DNA of 64,000 nt. Origin: Maribellus sp. CM-23. Lineage in GTDB: Bacteria > Bacteroidota > Bacteroidia > Bacteroidales > Prolixibacteraceae. Both the position numbers and the translations under genes were made by a program. Every line of letters starts with the position of its first letter. The stretch's first letter is position 1. Location of the stretch: positions 1,713,446 through 1,777,445 of the forward strand of contig NZ_JADWYJ010000001.1 in assembly GCF_021354595.1 (NCBI RefSeq), read 5' to 3'. A model generated the notes under the pieces. The model saw only the letters and a program-made list of their open reading frames with translations. It did not search any database and was not told the origin of the DNA. Below are positions 20,332-28,458 of the stretch, in pieces.

Positions 20332-20348
20332 AAAGGCTGATCGCCTTT
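20332..20348 (-). terminator. Intrinsic terminator of the GH88 gene
   Basis: On the minus strand a hairpin with stem AAAGGC/GCCTTT and loop GATCA is followed by TTTATA. It lies about 60 bases after the GH88 stop codon, so the GH88 transcript probably ends before SusC1. Confidence 0.7.
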
Positions 20349-20409
20349 CTATTTTCATTGTTAATTTTCATAAGAACTGGGTTTAGTTTAATTGCTAATT
20401 ATTTATTGG

Positions 20410-21588
20410 TCAAATATTTTCAATATGCTGCTTTCTTATAATTGCTTCCAGGAAATAATAATCTGCGTAAACAATCGGCACATCAATCTCTGAATTGTGC
20501 GGAAGATGACCAGTTGAATGTTTCAATAAGAATCCCATGTTCTCACCAACCGGCGCTAAAAATTCGGGAGAGGACAACCTGGAAAGCATACTCTCGGCCA
20601 CCCGTATGTAATGTTCTTTGTGTGTTGAATATTGACTTAATTCGTAAAGTGCTGATGTAATAATAGCACCGGCTGAAGCATCATAGGGTTCATTAGGAAT
20701 GTTGGGTGCATTAAAATCCCAAACCGGAATCGCCCCTTCTTCCAATCCTGGTTGGCTTAAGATAAAGGCGGCTATCTTTTCAGCCTGCTCCAAGAATTCG
20801 CTTAATCCCGTTTCTCGGTACATCATGGTATATCCATATAATCCCCAAGCCTGTCCACGAGCCCACGAGCTTTCATCAGAATATCCTTGGTGGGTTTGTC
20901 TATGTTCTATTTCTCCAGTTTCTGGATTATAATCGATCACATGATAAGATGAATTATCTGCCCTAAAATGATTTTTCATTGTTGTACGGGCATGTGATAC
21001 CGCTATATCTTTAAGGTGCCCATCTCCGGTCTCTTTTGAAGCCCACATTAACAACTCCAGATTCATCATATTATCAATGATAACCGGAAAGTCCCATTTG
21101 TCTGCATTATGGTCCCACGAGCGGAGACAACCAACATTGGCATTAAAACGTGTTGCCAATGTATAAGCCGACTGTATCAGCACCTTTTTGTATCCCGGGT
21201 TACCGGTTATTGAATATGCCTTACCAAAGCTGCAGAACATTTTAAACCCCATATCGTGGGTGCCTGCATTCCACTGTTCTTTTTCTAAAGGAAGAGTAAA
21301 TTCGGTGGCGATACTCCGCCATGTCGTATCTCCTGTCAATTCCTCTATCATCCACAAATTTCCGGGGAAGAAGCCACTCGTCCAATCACGACTGGCAACC
21401 AGCTTTAACTTACCATTTTCAACTGTGCGGGGAGATGTCAAAATACTGTCACGTAAAGGCTCCGAAAGCCTTACTGCATACTTTAACTGTTCCGATAAAC
21501 GGTTAACTAAATCTAAATCAGAAGTCTTTGGATGCTCGCAAGAAAATAGAGACAGAATAAAGGCGAGCAAGCTAAATTTCATTCTCAT
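20410..21588 (-). CDS. GH88 unsaturated glucuronyl hydrolase, lipoprotein
   Basis: The 392-residue protein has a lipobox (SLFSC, Cys17). It is an (alpha/alpha)6 barrel enzyme of family GH88: Asp112 in THDMGF and Asp172 in IIDNMMNLE match the two catalytic aspartates, and SSWARGQAWGLYGY is the family's conserved string. GH88 enzymes hydrate and remove the 4,5-unsaturated uronic acid left at the end of oligosaccharides by polysaccharide lyases, which is the step after the PL8, PL12 and heparinase-like enzymes of this locus. It has its own terminator downstream and a LacI-type tandem operator about 160 bases upstream. Confidence 0.93.
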   Translation of the reverse strand: MRMKFSLLAFILSLFSCEHPKTSDLDLVNRLSEQLKYAVRLSEPLRDSILTSPRTVENGKLKLVASRDWTSGFFPGNLWMIEELTGDTTWRSIATEFTLPLEKEQWNAGTHDMGFKMFCSFGKAYSITGNPGYKKVLIQSAYTLATRFNANVGCLRSWDHNADKWDFPVIIDNMMNLELLMWASKETGDGHLKDIAVSHARTTMKNHFRADNSSYHVIDYNPETGEIEHRQTHQGYSDESSWARGQAWGLYGYTMMYRETGLSEFLEQAEKIAAFILSQPGLEEGAIPVWDFNAPNIPNEPYDASAGAIITSALYELSQYSTHKEHYIRVAESMLSRLSSPEFLAPVGENMGFLLKHSTGHLPHNSEIDVPIVYADYYFLEAIIRKQHIENI

Positions 21589-21743
21589 AACTCAACAGGT
21601 TTAGTTTAAAGTTTAGTTAGTTTATCACATCTGTTTCATCTTACAACCGTTAAATCTCAGGTATCGAAAACTCAATTTGTACAAAGTCAATCACTTATCA
21701 ACCAGCATAACGTGCTGAACAAATTTCAATCAAGACAGACAAA

Positions 21744-21770
21744 TGCAATCGATTGCTGCAATCGATTGCA
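21744..21770. promoter_or_regulatory. Tandem LacI-type operator in the GH88/reductase divergent region
   Basis: The 14-bp palindrome TGCAATCGATTGCA stands at 21757-21770, and a copy matching 13 of 14 positions at 21744-21757 shares one base with it. A CG-centred, AT-flanked palindrome of this type is the classic LacI/GalR-family operator form. On the minus strand a TGCATTTG string (one mismatch to TAnnTTTG) abuts the operator, so binding could block a GH88 promoter. The core AATCGATT recurs at 22046-22053 just before the plus-strand gene. No LacI-family gene is in the window. Confidence 0.65.
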
Positions 21771-21918
21771 TAAAGATATTATATTTTGAATAACTAAAAT
21801 GTGTTAAACAACATGTTTTAAGCAGAACGCCCCCTTTTAAACAGCTCCGGGAAAAGCTACCAACTATTCTACATTAAGAGTAAGTGCATCAGCCATATTC
21901 GATATTTCTATCATATTT

Positions 21919-21965
21919 CTCAAACGAATAACTTCAAAGAAGCCGCTTCTCGTTTGAGTCGGCTT
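21919..21965 (+). promoter_or_regulatory. Overlapping inverted repeats in the reductase leader region
   Basis: CTCAAACGA (21919-21927) pairs with TCGTTTGAG (21950-21958), while AAGCCG (21940-21945) pairs with CGGCTT (21960-21965), which is followed by TTTAT. The second pairing starts inside the loop of the first and ends outside it, so the two are exclusive or form a pseudoknot. This could be a terminator with an alternative fold, or an end-of-transcript structure. The remaining sequence of the 21589-22067 gap shows no gene. Confidence 0.4.
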
Positions 21966-22035
21966 TTTATCAAATCTTTTCGTTAACTCTTCTTTCCTGC
22001 TATTCCCTGTTTCACCCAAACGATTGCTTTCCGGC

Positions 22036-22043
22036 TATTTTTG
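22036..22043 (+). promoter_or_regulatory. Probable Bacteroidota -7 promoter box for the reductase gene
   Basis: TATTTTTG matches the TAnnTTTG consensus 24 bases before the ATG at 22068. No convincing -33 TTG was found at the usual distance. The AATCGATT core at 22046-22053 follows at once. Confidence 0.4.
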
Positions 22044-22067
22044 AAATCGATTTTTTAGAAAAGGTGT

Positions 22068-22982
22068 ATGAGATTAAAATATGCAGTTATTGGAACCGGG
22101 GCCATTGGCGGATTCTACGGAGGAAAGCTGGCCAAAGCCGGGAACGAGGTTCATTTCCTGTTCAGAAGCGATTTTGAACAGGTTAAGAAAAACGGACTGC
22201 AAATCCATTCTGTTGACGGAGATTTCCTGCTAAACCCTGTTCTTGCCTACCATTCAACCGATGATATGCCAGTTTGCGATGTTATTCTGGTAGGATTGAA
22301 GACAACGGCCAACCATCAGCTGGCATCGCTTTTAAAACCCATTTTACACGAAAACAGCCTGGTGGTGCTGATTCAGAACGGACTGGGTGTTGAAGAAAAG
22401 CTGGCGGAAGAACTGCCTCACACCAACATTGCCGGCGGGCTTGCTTTTATCTGTTCCCAGAAAAATAGTCCGGGAGTAATTTCTCATTTGGATTTAGGCC
22501 GGATCAACCTGGGCCTGTACCGTGGAAACAAGGAACAACTGGAGCAGGTTTGCACTGATTTTTGCAAAGCCGGGGTTGACGCCCATATTGCCGAAAGTCT
22601 GGAATATGCCCGGTGGCACAAACTGGTTTGGAATGTTCCTTTTAACGGGATGTGCGTTGTTCTGAATTCCAACACCGATCACCTGATGGAAGATGAATCC
22701 ATTCGTGAACTGTCGCACGATATGATGCAAGAAGTGGTGGAAGCCGCCCAAAAATGCGGGTACAACCTCGACAACGATCTGCCCCATAAAATGATCAACA
22801 TGACCATGAAAATGGAGCCTTATGCACCCAGCATGAAACTGGATTTCGATAACAAACGCGCACTGGAAGTGGAAGCCATTTATTCTGCTCCGGTAAAAGC
22901 TGCCCAAAAAGCCGGGTACAAAATGAAAAAAGTAGCCATGCTGGAACAACAGCTAAAATTCATCAACTCGCGCTTATCTTAA
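22068..22982 (+). CDS. 2-dehydropantoate 2-reductase family protein
   Basis: The 304-residue protein begins with the NADP-binding Rossmann motif (VIGTGAIGGFYGGKLAKAG, residues 7-25). VGLKTTANH, NGLGVEE and KLVWNVPFNG match the ketopantoate reductase (PanE/ApbA) family; Lys in WHKLVWN is the expected catalytic lysine and Asn in NVPFN a substrate contact. The reaction would be reduction of 2-dehydropantoate to pantoate in coenzyme A synthesis. Many Bacteroidota carry several paralogues, so the true substrate may be another 2-oxo acid. The gene is divergent from GH88 and may share its operator region. Confidence 0.82.
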   Translation: MRLKYAVIGTGAIGGFYGGKLAKAGNEVHFLFRSDFEQVKKNGLQIHSVDGDFLLNPVLAYHSTDDMPVCDVILVGLKTTANHQLASLLKPILHENSLVVLIQNGLGVEEKLAEELPHTNIAGGLAFICSQKNSPGVISHLDLGRINLGLYRGNKEQLEQVCTDFCKAGVDAHIAESLEYARWHKLVWNVPFNGMCVVLNSNTDHLMEDESIRELSHDMMQEVVEAAQKCGYNLDNDLPHKMINMTMKMEPYAPSMKLDFDNKRALEVEAIYSAPVKAAQKAGYKMKKVAMLEQQLKFINSRLS

Positions 22983-23132
22983 ACAGAAAAGCCTCTACAT
23001 CCTTTACACCTCCGGTTCAATAACGTTCTGCTCACAGCAGGTTCGGCAGCTTGTATTGTTTTCAGATTCAATAATTCGTAACTTGTTGGAAGCGGGTCAA
23101 TTAATTGCCCCAGAACCCATTAAATCAAAGTT

Positions 23133-23738
23133 ATGGATACCAATGAACTACTTATTCGGAAACGTGCGCACGAACGTCTGTTGGCCTTAGGCATTGCAGG
23201 TATTTGCATCATCCTCGGATTTCTACTGTTTCTTTTTGCCCCCGATGCACCGGCCGAAGGAACAGCGAATTTGGAGTGGGCCAACAAAAAATTTATGATG
23301 GCCAACGTGGGGCCGGGTGTTTTCTTTGCACTTTTTGGTGCGGTCATAACGGTTTACTCGATCGTTACGCAGGCCAAAACACAGAAAACCGTCACCAATA
23401 ATAATGGTCAGCAAACGGAGACTACGACCACTTTTCAGTTTCTTCAGAAAACAGAAAAACAGTCAGAGGCTTCGATCAATGTACGGGCAAACTATCAAAA
23501 AGACTTTCGTACGTATTCACACATTTTGGATAAGCTGAATTCCGGCGAACCGGTTCCGAACAATCTCAGGCTCGAATTTGAAACCGCCTTAAACAACACC
23601 CGGCAATCGCTGATGGCTTCCGTCTGGGACGAACAGTGGGGCGAATACCCCGATTTTGACAACTGGCTCAAGCGAGGCTGCCCCGAGCCGGTTCCCGACA
23701 AAATTCTGGAGGCAGCCAAATTCTTTCAGGGAAAATAA
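23133..23738 (+). CDS. Two-TM membrane protein of unknown function
   Basis: The 201-residue protein has transmembrane helices at about 16-36 and 58-78, with a C-terminal soluble region rich in Gln/Thr (KTVTNNNGQQTETTTT) followed by a helical tail. No known domain was recognised. It ends 12 bases before the metallopeptidase gene, so the two are very probably co-transcribed and may work together at the membrane. Confidence 0.8.
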   Translation: MDTNELLIRKRAHERLLALGIAGICIILGFLLFLFAPDAPAEGTANLEWANKKFMMANVGPGVFFALFGAVITVYSIVTQAKTQKTVTNNNGQQTETTTTFQFLQKTEKQSEASINVRANYQKDFRTYSHILDKLNSGEPVPNNLRLEFETALNNTRQSLMASVWDEQWGEYPDFDNWLKRGCPEPVPDKILEAAKFFQGK

Positions 23739-23750
23739 AATCACTCAGCC

Positions 23751-25076
23751 ATGAAAAACAATTACTCCGACATTTACCCCGATCATGTATTGCAATATTA
23801 CACCACCCGTTACCCCGATAATATCCGGTGGAACTTCAATAACCTGATGCTGGCAAAACTTTATGCGCCGGAACGCTTCAATGCGTTTGGCGTGCGACTG
23901 GAGATTCCACTCAAGCCACATCCGCAATTTTCTGACTCTCCGTTTTCATTTTATGCCGATGTTCAGAACAAGGTGATTTATGCTCCCATTTCGTCGGTTA
24001 AATTTATCGACGATCTCTCGGTAGCTTCGGCTTGGCTTGAACGAAACGGATATAGCCAGGAAACACTGGTAGATTATCTTTCCGTGCTGAAATACGGTTT
24101 CAACCGCTTTCCTGCCGGGCAGATTCCCGATCCGATCAAAGCGCTTCATGTTCCTGAAAAGGCCTGGGAAAGCGACCAGTGGGTGGACGATGTTTCGCAG
24201 AAACTGCTCAAATCCATTATTGTGTGGATACTTGGACACGAGTTGGGACACATCGTTTTCCAACACCCTTCGTACCAAAGTGTTTCGTTTGAAACTTCGC
24301 AAAAATGCGAGCAGCAGGCCGATGGTTTCGCAACCGATATGTTCCGGAGAATTGGAACCATGCCAGGAGGGATGATTTTGCTTTTCACCCTTTTTACCAA
24401 TTTCTTTGGTCACCGGGGCGATTTTACAAACCAGGCTGATTGGGAAAACTACATGCGAACCTCCACGCATCCGGTTTCGTCCGACCGCTTAAAAGTGATT
24501 GCCAACGAACTGATAATGGATTCGGAGTCGTTTGTGGGAGCTGAACCCGACTTTTACAAATCGGCAAAACTAACAAAGGGAATAGGTTTGGAAGCCAAAA
24601 AAATAGCCGAAATTATCGAAGATCCCGAGATGCAGACCTTTCTTACCGGGCATGCCCTCGCCATTGATCTTTCTTCACTTTACCCGCGTCGCCCGGGTGA
24701 AAATGCAATTACCGAATCAGAATATTCTGATGCAGTATTTTCTGATGTACCCTTTTCTGGTTTGTACAAGGGGGAACACGAACGTCAGCTAAAAAACGGT
24801 GAAAAAGAAGCGCTTGCCTCCACCGCCGTATTTTACCGGAAAGGAAACCGGGTGAACGGCCGTTTTAGTTTTGGCGTGGGAGTAGCTGAACTTCAGGGGC
24901 TACTAGAAAACGATGCACTGCACTACAACTGGACCTGGGGAAAAACCGGCGGCAGAGGCATTCTAAAAGCCGAAGATTCTTCTTTTTCCGGAACCTGGGG
25001 CTACGACGACCAAACCAGCGGCGGCGGAACCTGGACAGCCACCCGCTCCAACCAAAACCTGAGTCATAAAAGCTAA
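23751..25076 (+). CDS. Putative zinc metallopeptidase (HELGH, M48-like)
   Basis: The 441-residue protein has no signal peptide. HELGH at 163-167 is the zinc-binding and catalytic HExxH, and EQQAD (187-191) 20 residues later fits the third gluzincin ligand. A hydrophobic stretch (about 204-216) follows the active site. The C-terminal 110 residues (from about FSGLYKGEHERQL) are Gly- and Trp-rich, like a small beta-barrel or sensor domain, which is not usual for M48 peptidases. The partner membrane protein upstream may position it. The substrate is unknown; bacterial HELGH proteins of this sort are often quality-control or stress proteases. Confidence 0.75.
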   Translation: MKNNYSDIYPDHVLQYYTTRYPDNIRWNFNNLMLAKLYAPERFNAFGVRLEIPLKPHPQFSDSPFSFYADVQNKVIYAPISSVKFIDDLSVASAWLERNGYSQETLVDYLSVLKYGFNRFPAGQIPDPIKALHVPEKAWESDQWVDDVSQKLLKSIIVWILGHELGHIVFQHPSYQSVSFETSQKCEQQADGFATDMFRRIGTMPGGMILLFTLFTNFFGHRGDFTNQADWENYMRTSTHPVSSDRLKVIANELIMDSESFVGAEPDFYKSAKLTKGIGLEAKKIAEIIEDPEMQTFLTGHALAIDLSSLYPRRPGENAITESEYSDAVFSDVPFSGLYKGEHERQLKNGEKEALASTAVFYRKGNRVNGRFSFGVGVAELQGLLENDALHYNWTWGKTGGRGILKAEDSSFSGTWGYDDQTSGGGTWTATRSNQNLSHKS

Positions 25077-25142
25077 AAAGAATCCATTTATTAGACCACA
25101 ATTCACTTTCTTTGCGGCTAAAGGACTCAAAAAAACTTTACT

Positions 25143-26705
25143 ATGACGATTCTTTCTTCGGCCCAGAGGACAATTAGATTATTTATGATGCTGCTTTCGC
25201 TTGTTTTGGTAAGTGGATGTGCAAATACCGACCAACAAAACGAGGCTCAAAGCAAGCCCAATATCATTATGTTTATGGTAGACGATATGGGCTGGCAGGA
25301 TACCTCTGTTCCTTTCTGGACCGAAGAGACCGAATTTAACCGGCGCTACTATACTCCGGCGATGCAAAAGCTCGCCAATGGAGGGATGATGTTTACCCAG
25401 GCCTATGCCAGTTCAGTATGCTCGCCTACGCGTGTGAGCCTGATGAGTGGGATGAATGCCGCCCGGCACCGCGTTACCAACTGGACACTCAGAAGAAACC
25501 AGTCGGTAGATTCCCAACACCCGGTGCTTAGCTATCCCCAGTGGAGTGTAAACGGTATTCAACCGGTAGATTCCATCGAAAATGCCACTTACGCGACATT
25601 ACTGCCACAGATATTACACGACAACGGTTATTTTACCATCCATTGCGGGAAAGCCCATTTTGGCGCCATGACCACACCTGCAGCCGATCCGTTGAATTGC
25701 GGGTTTGATGTAAACATTGCCGGGCATGCAGCGGGCGGCCCCGGAAGTTATTACGGTACCGAAAACTTTGGCAACAAGGAAAAAGGAGGCCACTCCGAAC
25801 CATGGGGGATTCCGGGACTGGAAAAATACCACGGCGACAGCATTTTTCTGACCGAGGCACTGACACTGGAAGCCATCCATGCGTTGGATTCTGCGCGCGA
25901 CTCGAATCAACCTTTTTACTTATACATGTCGCACTACGCCGTGCACGTTCCTTTGTATGCCGATAAGCGGTTTTACCAAAAATACCTTGATGCAGGTCTA
26001 ACCGATGCAGAAGCGCGCTATGCTTCGATGGTGGAAGGCATGGACAAAAGCCTCGGAGACCTGATGAACTACCTCGATGAAAATGGCTTGACAGAGAATA
26101 CCATCATCCTTTTTATGTCCGACAACGGAGGATTCAGCCTTAAACCAAGGGAAGCCGTGCATGCCAGCAACAAACCACTTAACAGTGGAAAAGGCTCGGC
26201 TTACGAAGGTGGAATCCGCGAACCGATGATTGTAAAATGGCCGGGAGTGGTTCAGCCAAAAACCAAAACAGAAAAGATGGTCATTATCGAGGATTTCTTC
26301 CCAACCATTCTCGAAATGGCAGGAGTTAGCAACTATCAAACCGTACAAACGGTAGATGGGATGAGCTTTGTGCCGGTGCTGAAAAACGACGCACCCAAAA
26401 ACGAAAACCGCGATCTTTTCTGGAATTTTCCCAACAACTGGGGCCCAAGCGGACCGGGTATCGGAGCCACCTGTACCATCCGAAGCGGCGACTGGAAGCT
26501 TATTTATTACTATGCCGACCAGCGTTTTGAGTTATTCAACATTCGCGAAGACATTGGCGAGCTAAATAACTTGGCGGAACAGGAAACCGAAAAAGTAAAG
26601 GAACTGGCTGTGAAATTGGGTGAGTACCTCAGAAGTGTGGACGCACAACGACCACTTTTTAAAGCAAGCAACCAGCCTGTGCCGTGGCCCGACGAAACAC
26701 TCTGA
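25143..26705 (+). CDS. S1-family sulfatase, lipoprotein
   Basis: The 520-residue protein has a lipobox (VLVSGC, Cys26). The formylglycine signature CSPTR is at 93-97, followed by VSLMSGMN, and the metal-binding DD pair is at 47-48 (FMVDDMGWQD); LFMSDNGG gives further metal ligands. It hydrolyses sulfate esters, most likely on carbohydrate, at the cell surface or in the periplasm. A formylglycine-generating enzyme would be needed and is not in this window. Its position 3.5 kb from a glycosaminoglycan-type locus suggests desulfation of the same polymer, but it is transcribed separately. Confidence 0.93.
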   Translation: MTILSSAQRTIRLFMMLLSLVLVSGCANTDQQNEAQSKPNIIMFMVDDMGWQDTSVPFWTEETEFNRRYYTPAMQKLANGGMMFTQAYASSVCSPTRVSLMSGMNAARHRVTNWTLRRNQSVDSQHPVLSYPQWSVNGIQPVDSIENATYATLLPQILHDNGYFTIHCGKAHFGAMTTPAADPLNCGFDVNIAGHAAGGPGSYYGTENFGNKEKGGHSEPWGIPGLEKYHGDSIFLTEALTLEAIHALDSARDSNQPFYLYMSHYAVHVPLYADKRFYQKYLDAGLTDAEARYASMVEGMDKSLGDLMNYLDENGLTENTIILFMSDNGGFSLKPREAVHASNKPLNSGKGSAYEGGIREPMIVKWPGVVQPKTKTEKMVIIEDFFPTILEMAGVSNYQTVQTVDGMSFVPVLKNDAPKNENRDLFWNFPNNWGPSGPGIGATCTIRSGDWKLIYYYADQRFELFNIREDIGELNNLAEQETEKVKELAVKLGEYLRSVDAQRPLFKASNQPVPWPDETL

Positions 26706-26821
26706 TTTTAAAGGAGGAGTACGACAACACAAGAAATATCCGGCAAATAATAACCCGAGCCTACCAACAAATCGTTTGTGTGGTTGTTTAGTGGATTAAG
26801 TGAAATTCATAATTACAAGCC

Positions 26822-27232
26822 ATGAAGAAGATTTTTTCAACCCGATTACACCCATCTGGCCTCCACTTTTCGTTACTGATCCTTCGCGTGGGAACAGGAG
26901 CTTTTATGCTCACCCACGGCTATCCGAAACTTCAGCGTTTGCTGTCCGGAGAATTTCAGTTTGCGGATCCGTTCGGTCTTGGCCCCGGAATTTCGTTGGG
27001 GCTGGCAGTTTTTGCTGAATTTTTCTGTTCCATCTTACTGATTTTAGGACTAGGAACGCGACTGGCTACCATTCCCCTGATTGTTACTATGTCGGTGGCA
27101 GCATTTATTGCACATGGTGCTGATCCTTTTGCGCGCAAGGAAATGGCTTTGCTGTACCTGCTTAGTTACGTGGTGCTTTTGTTCTCAGGACCAGGAAAGA
27201 TTTCGGTAGACCAATTGCTGGGCAAACGATAA
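26822..27232 (+). CDS. DoxX family membrane protein
   Basis: The 136-residue protein has four hydrophobic segments and the DoxX family pattern: LLILRVGTGAFMLTHGYPKL near the N-terminus, then EFFCSILLILGLGTRLA and a C-terminal YLLSYVVLLFSGPGKIS. DoxX proteins are small membrane proteins often linked to thiol or oxidative stress, though their reaction is not settled. A palindromic terminator follows at 27310. Confidence 0.85.
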   Translation: MKKIFSTRLHPSGLHFSLLILRVGTGAFMLTHGYPKLQRLLSGEFQFADPFGLGPGISLGLAVFAEFFCSILLILGLGTRLATIPLIVTMSVAAFIAHGADPFARKEMALLYLLSYVVLLFSGPGKISVDQLLGKR

Positions 27233-27309
27233 TAAAAACCGGCAACATCCTCATCAGCGATAGATGAAGTCTAAGATTTACAGTAGCTTACTAGATGTTT
27301 TGTGTTGAC

Positions 27310-27338
27310 TTTTACTCTTGATTCGATCAAGAGTAAAA
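27310..27338. terminator. Bidirectional terminator between convergent genes
   Basis: TTTTACTCTTGAT (27310-27322), loop TCG, and the exact reverse complement (27326-27338) form a 13-bp stem with T runs on both strands. It sits between the DoxX gene (plus) and the HsmA gene (minus), whose stop codon lies at 27347. Confidence 0.8.
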
Positions 27339-27346
27339 ATGGTGCA

Positions 27347-27727
27347 TTATCCTAGCACCACCAACAAACCACCGGTAATAAAGGCAATTACCCACCACAA
27401 ATAAGCATAACGCGAATAAAGATGAATCTTCTTTGGAATGCGGTTGTACAGGCCTTCTTTCAGGCATATCCGCCACAGTAAAACCGCATCGGTAAACATA
27501 CCCGCCAAAGCCAGGTACCCCAGAATTCCGTGAAGGGTAAAGGCCCCTTCTGATGATCCAATGATCATATAAACGGTTGCGGTAATGTCGAGAACGACAC
27601 CAAGAGTGATAAAAAACAAGATGGATTTTGTGAGAAGTCGTTTGCGATGTTCCCGGTAAATACCTAAAGAATAGGCGACAAAAGCGAAAAGCACCACAAT
27701 GGTTCCAATACGGAGCAATGTACTCAT
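27347..27727 (-). CDS. HsmA family membrane protein (TIGR03987-like)
   Basis: The 126-residue protein has four predicted membrane helices with the short loop FTLHGILGYLALAGMFTDAVLLW, which fits the HsmA family as I remember it. Its function is not known. It is first in a minus-strand block of redox-related genes but lies 200 bases from the next one, and nothing was seen in that gap. Confidence 0.7.
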   Translation of the reverse strand: MSTLLRIGTIVVLFAFVAYSLGIYREHRKRLLTKSILFFITLGVVLDITATVYMIIGSSEGAFTLHGILGYLALAGMFTDAVLLWRICLKEGLYNRIPKKIHLYSRYAYLWWVIAFITGGLLVVLG

Positions 27728-27934
27728 AAAATGACTGTTAAAGGGCGTTGAAATTAACAGAAATTATGAGATTTCACATAACATCTCTATGCAAGAAGTC
27801 AAACAACTTGGGCCCAGCAATGCACTCTTCCGTTTAAAAAACTATCTTTCAGAAGATTACAAAGCCATCAATCTTCCCACAAAGATTTGGCATCTTTCGG
27901 CCGGTTTTGACAGAAAATAGCCCAAATGCCCGTT

Positions 27935-28447
27935 CTACTTCTTCACCAGGGACGTTTGAAGCAACTGAATAACCTCGGGAATATCGCGGGTTATGGACAT
28001 GGCCGAACGTGTTGCACCCGAAATCGCGGAAATATCTTCTCCGTAGATCAGGCGGCCACCCGAGTAAGCTTCAAATTGCGAAAGCCATTTGCGCGAGGCT
28101 ATTTCACCGCCGTGCTCCGACCGGTACCTCAGCAAACTCACCGACTGTATTGTCCCTTCCTTATCTGTGATGATCAGGTAATCAAACAGATCGTAACGTC
28201 CCTTCGATTCGGTAAAAACTGCAAAAAAGGTGGCCGGTTTATGATCGTATTTGAACTGATAAGCCACGGTTCTGCGCTCGTTTTTAACCTGTGCCGTTAA
28301 ATCAAACCGCTCCAAAACCTCCACATCCTTGGTCTTCAGGCTCTTCTCAAGTTGCCCGACGGCTTTCTCTTCCGGGTAAAAGTCTGCTGCCGGGTCATTG
28401 ACACCGGCAACAGATATAAAGCATACAAAAATTAAGATACGTAACAT
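27935..28447 (-). CDS. FMN-binding domain protein, probably covalently flavinylated
   Basis: The 170-residue protein has a signal peptide and one FMN-binding domain of the RnfG/NqrC type. SGAT at 143-146 (context ISAISGATRSAMSIT) is the sequence at which ApbE-type transferases attach FMN to the threonine. It should act outside the cytoplasmic membrane as a one- or two-electron carrier. It lies 11 bases after the porin gene in transcription order, so the two form an operon. No ApbE gene is in the window. Confidence 0.85.
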   Translation of the reverse strand: MLRILIFVCFISVAGVNDPAADFYPEEKAVGQLEKSLKTKDVEVLERFDLTAQVKNERRTVAYQFKYDHKPATFFAVFTESKGRYDLFDYLIITDKEGTIQSVSLLRYRSEHGGEIASRKWLSQFEAYSGGRLIYGEDISAISGATRSAMSITRDIPEVIQLLQTSLVKK

Positions 28448-28458
28448 GTTTCAATCGT

